This document shows, piece by piece, positions 17,917-26,084 of a stretch of DNA of 64,000 nt (position 1 is its first letter; each line of letters begins with the position of its first letter). A program made the translations under genes and the position numbers. Under the pieces are notes generated by a model. That model had not been told where the DNA came from. It saw only the letters and a list, made by a program, of their open reading frames with translations, and made no database searches. This DNA comes from a bacterium (GTDB taxonomy: Bacteria; Bdellovibrionota_C; UBA2361; RFPC01): assembly GCA_030428205.1 (NCBI GenBank), contig JAUIBK010000009.1:37413-101412 (forward strand), given 5' to 3'.

Positions 17917-19613
17917 CCTACGCTCTTTGTCCTTATCAATGGTTTATCCGAAGAGGGGGTGGTGCTAATGGGAAGGGCGTGTAGTCCAACACACCGCTTT
18001 AAAACTTGTAAGTATTCAGTGTCGTGCAGCAGACGTGCGATGACTCTCTGAAGGAGTTGGGTATCGCCCTTAAGGGTGAGCCAGCCGTCACGGATAAGCA
18101 TCTCAGCCGCTTGTTTGCGTTGAGGTTGTGCGGCGAGGCTTTGAGAGTGAAATAAGATGGTTGGTTTAAGCGCATAACTCACGTCTGGTGGATCCACTGC
18201 CTCGCAGTAATTAAAGAGAATATTAAAGGTGTAGTGTGGGAATCCTATGATAGCTCGAAGCTCGGGATCTCCCTCAGAGAGCAGCCAGGTAACATCGTCT
18301 GGTTCCATATGCACGGCTTCATATTTTCTATCGGCCAGTGCGCCTTCACGAACCATGTCATCAAAATAAAAACTCTCGGTCGCTGGAATATCTTGCATAA
18401 AAAGGTACCGTTCGAACGTTTGCTTGGCCGATGCGTATTTTTTGGGGCGTATGACACGGTGGCTCTGTTTGGGCATTAGGAGAAACGGAGTATAGGCCTG
18501 TAACTTTGCATGGAGGATTGTTGAAGCAGTTGCCACGGTGAGAGAAAAGAGCTCAGGACTTTCTTCTGAAAAATTTTGGTCAACCATTCGCTGCGCAAGT
18601 GAGACTGAGTGTGGATAGCGGTAATCGATTTCGATAGGAAGTTTTCGAAAGTCTCTTAAGTACGTGAGGATAGCGAGTGTTCCAGCATGTGCTGGTGACA
18701 CGGCAATCCGTAAGGGGGTGGTTTCCGAAATAACAGCGCCAGAGGCTGAAAGCGAAGGGTGAAGAGCGAGGCGGTCTGAGCTGAGTGATGGCGGTTTGAG
18801 TTCTAAGAGAGTGCGAACTTCCTTCCCGGCAAGTGCCTGAACGGAAGGATTGTTCACCATATCTGCAATCTCTTTGGTATACACGTAGCGCGTAAAGATG
18901 TTTGTTTTACGTAGTGCGCCTCGAACCTCCCGCATGTAGTGGTGGAATATAATATTCCACGTTTTTGGCTGGCAAAAAGGAGAAGGGAGTCGAGAGGTTT
19001 CTGTAAGAGTCGAGCTAACACTTTGAGCTAAATCACCAGGCTCGGAGAAGCCAGCTAAAGTAGAGTGCGCAGGTTCCGTAGGGGCAGAGATCTTCCCTCG
19101 TCCCTTCCACCCTTTTACAAGTTTGTGGGCAAGTTGTTGAAGGTCCTCTCGGTGCGTGAGCTCTTTTTTGTCGAGTATAATTTGTACGTCTGTTGGGGCA
19201 AGAAAGCGTGTATTGAGCCCAAGGCCGACATCGCCTCCTCGTTTTCGCTCAGGATTAAATCGGGTGATAATTCGCCGAATGGTTGGTGTGCCCTGAGAGT
19301 TGGTGCCAAACATCTCAAGCAGCCAGATCGGTTGTTTGCTTATGGCGTAATCAAGTGAAGCGGCAGGAGTTCCCCCATCACCTCGGTAGACAAAGCCGTC
19401 TCGCGAAGTGCCTGAGTGGAGTTTTGCGTATACAAAAAAGAGAGTAAGAGCTTGTACTGCGGAAGTCCACTGGAATGATCCTTGTGCGTCGCTACTTGAG
19501 TTTTTCCCTCGGACTGAGCGAATACACTCCTTGGTGAGCGGACACTCAAACTCTGTGAGGTGTAAACTGAGTGATGGCTCAGAAGAGAATATGAGTCTAA
19601 GAGTTGTTGTCAT
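17913..19613 (-). CDS. Unknown 566-residue protein between two GNAT genes
   Basis: I do not recognise this protein. It has no signal peptide or clear membrane segment. Residues about 1-165 form one block, with the conserved-looking ATPTDVQIILD-type stretch LAPTDVQIILDKKELTHRED. A Ser/Pro-rich linker (about 170-215) leads to a second block from about 220 to 545. Within that, PLRIAVSPAHAGTLAILTYLRDF, then YRYPHSVSLAQRMVDQ and LTVATASTIL, resembles the strand-helix order of periplasmic-binding-type or transferase Rossmann folds. Its start overlaps the upstream GNAT by 17 bases and its stop overlaps the downstream GNAT, so the three are probably made together. Confidence 0.75.
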   Translation of the reverse strand: MTTTLRLIFSSEPSLSLHLTEFECPLTKECIRSVRGKNSSSDAQGSFQWTSAVQALTLFFVYAKLHSGTSRDGFVYRGDGGTPAASLDYAISKQPIWLLEMFGTNSQGTPTIRRIITRFNPERKRGGDVGLGLNTRFLAPTDVQIILDKKELTHREDLQQLAHKLVKGWKGRGKISAPTEPAHSTLAGFSEPGDLAQSVSSTLTETSRLPSPFCQPKTWNIIFHHYMREVRGALRKTNIFTRYVYTKEIADMVNNPSVQALAGKEVRTLLELKPPSLSSDRLALHPSLSASGAVISETTPLRIAVSPAHAGTLAILTYLRDFRKLPIEIDYRYPHSVSLAQRMVDQNFSEESPELFSLTVATASTILHAKLQAYTPFLLMPKQSHRVIRPKKYASAKQTFERYLFMQDIPATESFYFDDMVREGALADRKYEAVHMEPDDVTWLLSEGDPELRAIIGFPHYTFNILFNYCEAVDPPDVSYALKPTILFHSQSLAAQPQRKQAAEMLIRDGWLTLKGDTQLLQRVIARLLHDTEYLQVLKRCVGLHALPISTTPSSDKPLIRTKSVG

Positions 19614-20361
19614 CGCTCTTATCCTCTCTTGGCTTGCGTAATCTCTCGTGTCTTAGTGCGAGGTCGTGGCCAAGTGATGCACTTCCTGGTGCAAGGTAAA
19701 CAAGCTGACTTTTGCAGGGACCAACTCCTTCTCTCGTTCCGTGATCGAATGTGCCAAGGCGTTCAAAACCGAGCCTCTTACACAGCTCGGCAGATGCTTT
19801 ATTGTAGACTGGTTCAAGGAGAGTAGTTGTAAATGCTCCCCAAGTAGGATGCTTGAGAAAGAATGCTTGAATGAGGACTCCCGCTACCCCTTGCTTTCTC
19901 CTATCGAGTGTTACGGCAATTTTTCCAGGCAGACAGAGGTTGTCTCCTTGATAAAGCCCTGCCTTTTCGGGTGAGTCAAAGGTGATCTTATCGAAGTATT
20001 CTGTAAGGAGGCGTTTTACATGTGGGTGAGAGGGGCTCAGTACGATCAAATACCCGCTGAGTTCGCCACCTTGCCGAGCAACGAGAAACTCCGCGTGGGG
20101 ATCTTGTTGAAAAGATCTGTACTGCTCAATGGAGGTACCGGGCAGAAAGAAGCCCATCTCTTCAGAGTGGCCGTGTGTTATGCAGAGATCTTCTTCGAGA
20201 GCGTAGCACGCTTCGACGTCTTGAGCCGTTGCGCTCCGTACAGAGTATACCTGGCGCTGGGCAGCAGGAAGTGGCGCATCAAAGTTTGGTTGATGCTCCT
20301 CCTGGTTACTTCGATGTTGATCGTGCCTTTGCTCGTGCATACGTTTCAAACATAGGGGCAT
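19597..20361 (-). CDS. GNAT-family N-acetyltransferase with N-terminal extension
   Basis: The 254-residue product starts at ATG 20359-20361. About 38 Gln/His/Arg-rich residues precede the GNAT domain, which begins at VYSVRSATAQDVEACYALE. Conserved elements are GELSGYLIVLSP (central strands), KIAVTLDRRKQGVAGVLIQAF (acetyl-CoA loop with RRKQGVAG) and VYNKASAELCKRLGFERLGTF (C-terminal GNAT signature). The C-terminal 30 residues are charged and probably disordered. A start nearer the domain is possible, but no other good Met is seen. It is the first gene of the three-gene reverse operon. Confidence 0.82.
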   Translation of the reverse strand: MPLCLKRMHEQRHDQHRSNQEEHQPNFDAPLPAAQRQVYSVRSATAQDVEACYALEEDLCITHGHSEEMGFFLPGTSIEQYRSFQQDPHAEFLVARQGGELSGYLIVLSPSHPHVKRLLTEYFDKITFDSPEKAGLYQGDNLCLPGKIAVTLDRRKQGVAGVLIQAFFLKHPTWGAFTTTLLEPVYNKASAELCKRLGFERLGTFDHGTREGVGPCKSQLVYLAPGSASLGHDLALRHERLRKPREDKSDDNNS

Positions 20362-20568
20362 GTTGATTTACGCCTGGTCCATAATACCGAAACCTCAATT
20401 CTAAAGATACTTTGCGCTCCTTTTGAGTCTCTTGAGACGCCGGAACCCTATAAAAGACTGAGTAATACTAGCTATTTGAACAATCTGAATCCTTATCAGG
20501 AAACTCTTTTGGGGAATTTCTGAGAAGTTGCTCTCATCCAAGAAACTTTGTGTCCATAAGGTAGGGAG

Positions 20569-21309
20569 ATGAGTTCAACGTATAAACGACAACGTCGTTA
20601 TTTTCGAGAGGGCCTAAGACGAGCCGGTGGAGCTGCTCAGTGCCGGCGTCCCTCGAATGTTATTGATTTCCCTAAAAAAGAACAGAAAATTCCTCCCGAG
20701 CCATCTCGTGATGATATTACTACCTATATGCCACTTGTTGAGGTGCTAGCTCGACGCATTCTCAATAAAGGATATTTCTCGCGAGCTCTGCTTGAGGACC
20801 TTGTGTCTGTTGGACGTGTTGTACTTTGTGAGTCTTTTCAGCGGTATAAAGAGCTCTCAGATGAGCACTTTCACAAAAGCGTGATTGTAAGGGTGCGAGG
20901 TGAGATGATCGATTATCTCAGGCGCCCAGACCACCGTTTTTCACGCTTTGCCCTCCGCGTGCGAGTTGATTTTTCTACGTCACCCTGTGGAACCCAAGAG
21001 GCGGACAGGAACGAGGAGTCTCTTGGAAGATATGTTGAGCCTGCGCTTCGGACAATGCAGACACCTGAAAGGTGCTGCACAAGAAAAGAGCTCTACTCTC
21101 ACTTACACAAAGCTATCACTGGGCTTCCCTCAGAAGAGCGTGGAGTCATAGAACGTGTGTATTTTCAGGAAGCTGCGGCTACTGAGGGAACCGCCTTAAA
21201 ACGCTCTCATGCCTCAAAGATAAAGCGACGAGCTCTCAAAAAGATAAAGCGTTCTCTTGATAGCCGTTTTACTCGTGAAGATGCCTGGCTACACCTTGTT
21301 CAGGATTAA
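20569..21309 (+). CDS. Sigma-70-family factor, divergent FliA/WhiG type
   Basis: The 246-residue product has a sigma region 2 at about residues 50-120: TYMPLVEVLARRIL, then ALLEDLVSVGRVVLCESFQRY and VRVRGEMIDYLRRPD. The last matches the RIRGAMLDELR segment of FliA. Region 3 is hardly recognisable and is replaced by a loop with two Cys. Region 4 (AITGLPSEERGVIERVYFQE onward) starts well, but its helix-turn-helix is short and Lys/Arg-rich. The 45-residue N-terminal extension is basic. It lies 4 kb from flagellin, so sigma-28-type control of motility genes is the best guess; its promoter preference may have drifted. Confidence 0.8.
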   Translation: MSSTYKRQRRYFREGLRRAGGAAQCRRPSNVIDFPKKEQKIPPEPSRDDITTYMPLVEVLARRILNKGYFSRALLEDLVSVGRVVLCESFQRYKELSDEHFHKSVIVRVRGEMIDYLRRPDHRFSRFALRVRVDFSTSPCGTQEADRNEESLGRYVEPALRTMQTPERCCTRKELYSHLHKAITGLPSEERGVIERVYFQEAAATEGTALKRSHASKIKRRALKKIKRSLDSRFTREDAWLHLVQD

Positions 21310-21379
21310 TCCTGCCTATTTTTTCATCTTTGATTATTTTTTTGGAAACATTTGTGATCTGCGCCCGTAGGTGAGCCAT

Positions 21380-21616
21380 ATGATACGAAATGAAGTCAGC
21401 CCCTCTCATTCTCTCTATGACCTTCTCCTCGATGCAATTACTGAGGATTACTCAGAAGAAGAGCTCCAGTCCTCAGCACGGATACGGTCTGAGATTCAAT
21501 CGCTCTACGGTGTTTCGCGTAGCGAGTACGAGTATCTTATTCAAGCAGCCTCGGAAATTCGCTCTGTGCGAACCAATGTTGAGCCTGATTGGAAGCCCTT
21601 GCTGACAGTGCATTAG
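21380..21616 (+). CDS. Small hypothetical protein after the sigma factor
   Basis: The 78-residue product starts at ATG 21380, preceded by AGGTGA at 6 bases. A GTG nine bases upstream is less likely. It is acidic and helical (LYDLLLDAITEDYSEEELQSSARI... VSRSEYEYLIQAASEIRS), soluble, and without Cys. It follows the sigma factor gene by 70 bases in the same direction, so a small sigma-binding or anti-sigma role is possible by size and position. There is no sequence match to FlgM. It ends exactly at the convergent pilin gene. Confidence 0.55.
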   Translation: MIRNEVSPSHSLYDLLLDAITEDYSEEELQSSARIRSEIQSLYGVSRSEYEYLIQAASEIRSVRTNVEPDWKPLLTVH

Positions 21617-21988
21617 TTAAGTGCAGCCAAGAAATCCTTCTTGCGAGCTGTTCCATTGGCAAGTTGCAGGGAGCTGGGGGTGGTCTGTTTGCATGGTGAA
21701 CCCTGTGGCCGTTGCTGTAATTGTGAGGGTGATACCCGGTGAGAGGGAGTTTACGCCAGGAAGCAGGCTGACACATGCTTGATTCGAACAAGATTTATAG
21801 ACTTGATGATCTACAAAATATGCCTCTTGAGCTGTAGCAAAGTGCCTCAGATCGCTCTGCGCTCGAGCAAGGAACCCCTTATTTTTATAACTGTTTATTT
21901 GAGGGATGGCGATAGCAGCCAAGATTCCTAGTATCCCAATGACCACTAGGAGCTCAATCAGGCTGAATCCTCTATCCTTGCGCTTCAT
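21617..21988 (-). CDS. Type IV pilin-like protein
   Basis: The product is 123 residues when started at ATG 21988. The prepilin leader MKRKDRG is followed by FSLIELLVVIGILGILAAIAIPQ, the textbook N-methyl-Phe helix with Glu5. The C-terminal globular part has a disulfide pattern of three to four cysteines (SCSNQACVSLL... ATCQWNSSQEGFLGC) typical of PilA/PilE-like pilins. An upstream ATG at 22030 has a nearer AGAGAGG and would give a 21-residue leader; both are possible. It is on the opposite strand to the minor pilin operon. It is a probable major or minor pilin of a type IV pilus or type II-like pseudopilus. Confidence 0.88.
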   Translation of the reverse strand: MKRKDRGFSLIELLVVIGILGILAAIAIPQINSYKNKGFLARAQSDLRHFATAQEAYFVDHQVYKSCSNQACVSLLPGVNSLSPGITLTITATATGFTMQTDHPQLPATCQWNSSQEGFLGCT

Positions 21989-22098
21989 AATTGCTTTTTT
22001 ATTGTGTTTCCCTACGGGTTCTATCGGCATGTCCTCTCTTGAGGTGAAGTTTTTCTTTTTGCTGAGCAACTTTCCGGATTTATCTTCGATTGAAGAGT

Positions 22099-22524
22099 AT
22101 GAAGAGAGTTCGTTTTAAAAATACCCATGGCAACTCGCTGTTCGAATTTGTTGTTCTACTCTTCGTTTCGAGTTTGATCGTGGCTTCCTCTGTTCCGCTT
22201 TGGGGGCAGAGCCTCGTAAGAGCTCAGATACGATTGGAATCAAAAGATCTGCAAGCAACCCTTACACAAGCGCGACTGCTTGCTCTACAAGGAGGCGAGC
22301 CTGTAACGATTGTTCTGACGAGATCGAGCTACCGAATTGAACATGCCCAGGTGTTTCAGACTTATACGTTACCAGACGGGTATTCTCTTCTGTCGCCGAG
22401 TGAGCAAATAGTTTTCTTTCCTACGGGCGTAACTACTCCCAGAGCACTAGAGGTGCTTTTTCAAGGATTGTCGTGTCGAATCATCATCAGTTTGTACGGG
22501 CGGGTAAGGGATGTGTGCTCGTAG
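22099..22524 (+). CDS. Minor pilin, FimT/GspH-like
   Basis: The 141-residue product starts at ATG 22099 (a TTG nine bases before is also open). The leader ends MKRVRFKNTHG and the mature start NSLFEFVVLLFVSSLIVASSVP has Glu at position 5. The globular region is a single β-rich domain (ALQGGEPVTIVLTRSSYRIEH) with a late Cys pair, as in FimT/GspH. It is the first of four overlapping genes, the usual fimT-pilV-pilW-pilX order, which prime pilus assembly and are incorporated at low level. Confidence 0.82.
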   Translation: MKRVRFKNTHGNSLFEFVVLLFVSSLIVASSVPLWGQSLVRAQIRLESKDLQATLTQARLLALQGGEPVTIVLTRSSYRIEHAQVFQTYTLPDGYSLLSPSEQIVFFPTGVTTPRALEVLFQGLSCRIIISLYGRVRDVCS

Positions 22525-22766
22525 GAGAGAGAGGATTTGCTCTCCTTGATGTTCTTGTCTCGCTTACCATGTTGTCTCTTATATCACTCGTAGTTTTGCG
22601 TGGGGCTCTTCTTCAATTGAAGAATATCCAGCGTATGAAATTAGAGTATAGAACTTTGAGTGAAGAGAGTGCGATAGCTTCTTTTGATGAGCAGAGTGGC
22701 TACTGGTTATATGTCTCGCACAGTGAAAACGCGCCACGTTATACTCTTGTGGGGCCCCATGAGTAG
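22515..22766 (+). CDS. Minor pilin, PilV/GspI-like, short
   Basis: Starting at GTG 22515 gives 83 residues with leader MLVGERG and mature start FALLDVLVSLTMLSLISLVVLRG, where Asp replaces the usual Glu5. A GTG at 22473 would give a longer leader. AAGGGAT precedes 22515. The product overlaps the end of the FimT-like gene by 10 bases and the start of the next by 8 bases. It is short for PilV, keeping the helix plus a small C-terminal part (YWLYVSHSENAPRYTLVG). It is probably functional as a minor pseudopilin, since the operon is intact. Confidence 0.75.
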   Translation: MLVGERGFALLDVLVSLTMLSLISLVVLRGALLQLKNIQRMKLEYRTLSEESAIASFDEQSGYWLYVSHSENAPRYTLVGPHE

Positions 22767-23610
22767 CTCTCTACTTGAATATCTTATTGCGTTGTGTCTT
22801 ACGAGTTTTTTGAGTTGGCTTATCTTTCAACCATTTGCAGTGCTCAAAAGAATAGATGAGCAAATAGCAACAGAACAACAGATCATTGAAGGAGGTCTTC
22901 TTCTTCGAGAGCACCTTCAGTATGGCTTGATGAACTACGATACTCATCGACTCGACATCTCACCTCGTGTTCATCCGCGTGGTAGTATTCGATTTCCTAG
23001 CGGTAAATCTCTTGAGCTCTCGGATTCTACTGAGGTAGATAGTGAGGCGGTGCCCGTTTCTTATCTGATCTTGAACTTTTCTCGTGTATTACGAGTGCAT
23101 CAGACTACCAAAAATGAAGAGCAGGTACTCGTTTATGCATGTGGCATAGGAGATGATAGTCCAGCTGAGCAGTTTTATTTTCTCTCGCTTTCAGTTGATG
23201 GGATCGGTGTTGTTGCTGGTGTGAGGCAAGAACCGGTAGCTTCAAGGTGTTCAAGCTACCTTCTCAGGGAGGTGCCTTCACTTGTTGTGCCCCTACGGAG
23301 CTCAGCATTACTCTACATGAGAGCCCTGATTCCAATTACCTTTGAGCGAACGCTCTATCAAGATAGCTCTGGTCAGCTAAGGCTGGTCTCGACTCGAGGC
23401 GGTGAAGTCGTAGAGAATCAGCCGCTCGGTCATTACCCCTTTCGTTTGGAGTGGGAGAAAAAGCCACTATCGGTAGATGGTATTTCGATGTTTCATCTGC
23501 GTGTATTTGGTGGCGCTGATAGTGCTCCCTACACCTTTAGCGCGGAGCATACTCTCTCTCGAGTCTCTTCCCTTCATTTTCTGACTTACCTTTTCGGAGA
23601 GAGGTCATGA
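22759..23610 (+). CDS. Minor pilin, PilW/GspJ-like
   Basis: The 283-residue product starts at ATG 22759, overlapping the previous stop. The N-terminus SSSLLEYLIALCLTSFLSWLIFQPF is a type IV pilin helix with Glu, but the residue before the expected cleavage site is Ser and not Gly, so processing by the prepilin peptidase is uncertain. The rest is β-rich with two Cys (VYACGIGDD, ASRCSSYLL), typical of PilW. It overlaps the next gene by the ATGA motif. Confidence 0.78.
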   Translation: MSSSLLEYLIALCLTSFLSWLIFQPFAVLKRIDEQIATEQQIIEGGLLLREHLQYGLMNYDTHRLDISPRVHPRGSIRFPSGKSLELSDSTEVDSEAVPVSYLILNFSRVLRVHQTTKNEEQVLVYACGIGDDSPAEQFYFLSLSVDGIGVVAGVRQEPVASRCSSYLLREVPSLVVPLRSSALLYMRALIPITFERTLYQDSSGQLRLVSTRGGEVVENQPLGHYPFRLEWEKKPLSVDGISMFHLRVFGGADSAPYTFSAEHTLSRVSSLHFLTYLFGERS

Positions 23611-24362
23611 GAAGTGAACAAGGGATTATGGTGCTCTTTGTCTTGTTGATGATAGTGCTCGCAAGTTTTCTATTGGCTCAGGTGTATAACACTTCGTTGA
23701 GTGCTACATCTAACGTCCAGCAGGCAAGTCATTATAAACGTGCTCGATCGAAAGTTGTAAGTAAGCTCCTTCGTTCTTCTCAATTAAGAGGAGTGGGGCA
23801 GCGCGTTGGTAAAGCTCAGGTCCAACTACAACTGCATACGGCTAAGTCCACTGAGGAACTTCCTATCTTGATGCTCTCTTCCCTTTTTGAGCAGGCTCGG
23901 ACTTGTCCTGGGGAGGTGTTTGGAGAGGAAGAATTTTTGGGCACTTCGTTTCGTTCAAGCTTTACGTGTACGGATTCGTTTGGTGGGGCTGTGTCGGGCA
24001 ACCTACAAGCTCAGCAGGTTTCAGCAGAGTTGCGAAATAATGCCTTCGTTGCTGCATTAGGGTATATCGCTTTGGCGCAGTATGAGCCTCTTTCTCAAGA
24101 GGTCATGCTTCTTGCTGGAGGTGACCTGTCTATTGATTCACTTGTTTGTGTTTCAGAGGAGCAACGTATTCGACTTGTCTCTCTGTCGGGGTCTGTCGTT
24201 GTGCGAAATATCTCAGGTTGTGGGGTGCTTGGGGTGAGTGCTGTTCAAGACGTGTATGTGCTTGGTGGTGGGTATCGAGAGATTGTGCCATTCGAATCAT
24301 CGCTAGAGACTTTTGTTTTAGGTTTGAGCCCAGATCCACGGGTAAGCTGGATAACCGGTTAA
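23607..24362 (+). CDS. Minor pilin, PilX/GspK-like
   Basis: The 251-residue product begins with the short leader MRSEQG and mature IMVLFVLLMIVLASFLLAQVY, a hydrophobic helix without Glu5. The lack of Glu5 is a hallmark of GspK/PilX tip subunits. The soluble domain is mostly Ser/Val/Leu-rich β-structure with five Cys. It is the last gene of the operon and is followed by 280 bases with a palindrome and no gene. With the preceding genes it probably forms the initiation tip of a pilus. Confidence 0.78.
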   Translation: MRSEQGIMVLFVLLMIVLASFLLAQVYNTSLSATSNVQQASHYKRARSKVVSKLLRSSQLRGVGQRVGKAQVQLQLHTAKSTEELPILMLSSLFEQARTCPGEVFGEEEFLGTSFRSSFTCTDSFGGAVSGNLQAQQVSAELRNNAFVAALGYIALAQYEPLSQEVMLLAGGDLSIDSLVCVSEEQRIRLVSLSGSVVVRNISGCGVLGVSAVQDVYVLGGGYREIVPFESSLETFVLGLSPDPRVSWITG

Positions 24363-24468
24363 GAAGAGAAAACAGTATGAAACCCATAAGATGAGGTCTG
24401 TTAAACACAGGAGCTCTATCTCGGAATGAAGCTAATCCTTCTTGATCTGACTCCGCCTGGTTACAAAT

Positions 24469-24529
24469 TTATAACGCGAAGTACGCGAAGGGAGAGATCT
24501 TCGCGTACCTCGCGTACTTCGCGTTATAA
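24469..24529. repeat. Family B palindrome, copy 1 (ACGCGAAG type)
   Basis: The arms TTATAACGCGAAGTACGCGA at 24469-24488 and its complement at 24510-24529 match perfectly over 20 bases. Within an arm the 9-mer ACGCGAAGT is repeated, so a shorter alternative hairpin can also form (24481-24490 with 24499-24508). The second copy is at 60581-60651. The gap 24363-24644 between the pilin operon and hslU contains this element and nothing else I can support. It may terminate both converging transcripts. Confidence 0.9.
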
Positions 24530-24644
24530 AATTTCACTTGCGATATCTGCAAGTTCTCTGAGATTGCCCCTTGTCCGTGGATCTCGGTATAGACATAGAT
24601 TAAAGATGACTACAAGTTGAACCGTATCTATGAATGTTTATGGT

Positions 24645-26072
24645 TTAAAGAATATATTTTGAAAGATCTGAGTCTTGCACAATCTCAGAGAGTCTTTCAT
24701 TCACGTATGCAGCATCAATAGTAATGCTTTCACCCGAGCGTGTATTTGCAGAGAACGAAAGCTCCTCGAGGAGTTTTTCAAGTATGGTAGCAAGCCTTCT
24801 TGCCCCGATATTTTCTGTGCGTGAATTCACTTCGCTTGTAAGTTCTGCAATTCTTCGAAGGGCATCGTCAGCAAAAGCCAAGGTGACTCCCTCTGTGGCC
24901 AGGAGTTCCACATACTGCTTGGTAAGCGCATTTTTTGGTTCTGTGAGAATTCGGTAAAAATGCTCAGCGGAGAGGCTTTGCAGCTCAACACGGATTGGAA
25001 AGCGGCCTTGAAATTCAGGCATAAGGTCTGATGGTTTCGAGATATGAAACGCGCCTGATGCGATAAAGAGTATGTGTTCTGTGCTAATTGAGCCGTACTT
25101 TGTTGAGACAGTGCTCCCTTCTACAAGAGGAAGGAGATCCCGCTGTACGCCTTCGCGTGACACATCAGGACCTTTTCCGCCCCCATCTTTTCCGCAAACC
25201 TTGTCAATCTCATCAAGAAAAACAATCCCATTTTGGGAGGCTCGCTCGAGCGCAAGCTCTGAGACTTTGTCGTTGTCGATCAGAGACTCTTGCACTTCTT
25301 CGATGATAATTTCACGCGCTTTTCGAATGGGAAGTCGCCGTTGCTCTTTTTGTTGAGGAACCATGTTGCTAAACATGTCTTTGATTTGGCCCTCGATCTC
25401 AGAGAAGCCCTGGGGGCCGAGCACTTGCATGTGAGTATGGGTCTGTTTGGTAACCTCAAGCTCTACTTCACGGTCTTCAAACTTTCCGTCGCGAAGAAGG
25501 TTTCGTAGTTTCTCCCGAGTCGAGTTTGAAGAGGGAGCAGCTTCTTTATGTGCTAATCCTTCATCGTCTTGTAAGAAGACGGCGTCTTCTTCGTCCAAAG
25601 TTGGTCGTGAGCCAGGAAGAAGGAGGTCTAAAATCCGCTCTTCTGCCTCGCTTTGTGCCTCAAGGCTTACACGCTCTCGTTCTTCTTCGCGAACGAGTTG
25701 AACAGCGGTTTCGACGAGATCTCGAATAATTGATTCTACGTCTCGCCCCACATATCCCACTTCAGTAAACTTTGAGGCTTCGACTTTTACAAATGGTGCC
25801 TTGGCGAGTTTCGCAAGGCGACGGGATATCTCTGTTTTTCCTACGCCAGTGGGTCCGATCATGAGAATGTTCTTCGGTGTAATCTCATTTCGAAACTCAT
25901 CGCTTACATGCATTCGCCGCCAACGGTTACGAAGAGCGATAGCCACTGCACGCTTAGCGTCATTTTGCGAGATAATATACTGATCAAGAGCTTCGACGAC
26001 TTCAGCAGGCGTGAGATTGTCATCGTTGTTCGTCGGCTGAGGTGATATCTCTTCTTTTGTTACAGCACTCAT
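24645..26072 (-). CDS. hslU: ATP-dependent protease ATPase subunit HslU
   Basis: HslU is the AAA+ unfoldase that feeds substrates into the HslV peptidase. The 475-residue product has LTPAEVVEALDQYIISQNDAKRAVA at the N-terminus, Walker A GPTGVGKTE, the FTEVGYVGRDVESIIRDLVE segment and Walker B GIVFLDEID. The intermediate I-domain is followed by the C-terminal LEELSF and the end SDLSKYIL. Both its interaction tail and fold are complete. It lies 12 bases downstream of hslV in the same operon. Confidence 0.97.
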   Translation of the reverse strand: MSAVTKEEISPQPTNNDDNLTPAEVVEALDQYIISQNDAKRAVAIALRNRWRRMHVSDEFRNEITPKNILMIGPTGVGKTEISRRLAKLAKAPFVKVEASKFTEVGYVGRDVESIIRDLVETAVQLVREEERERVSLEAQSEAEERILDLLLPGSRPTLDEEDAVFLQDDEGLAHKEAAPSSNSTREKLRNLLRDGKFEDREVELEVTKQTHTHMQVLGPQGFSEIEGQIKDMFSNMVPQQKEQRRLPIRKAREIIIEEVQESLIDNDKVSELALERASQNGIVFLDEIDKVCGKDGGGKGPDVSREGVQRDLLPLVEGSTVSTKYGSISTEHILFIASGAFHISKPSDLMPEFQGRFPIRVELQSLSAEHFYRILTEPKNALTKQYVELLATEGVTLAFADDALRRIAELTSEVNSRTENIGARRLATILEKLLEELSFSANTRSGESITIDAAYVNERLSEIVQDSDLSKYIL

Positions 26073-26084
26073 GCGTTACTGGTC

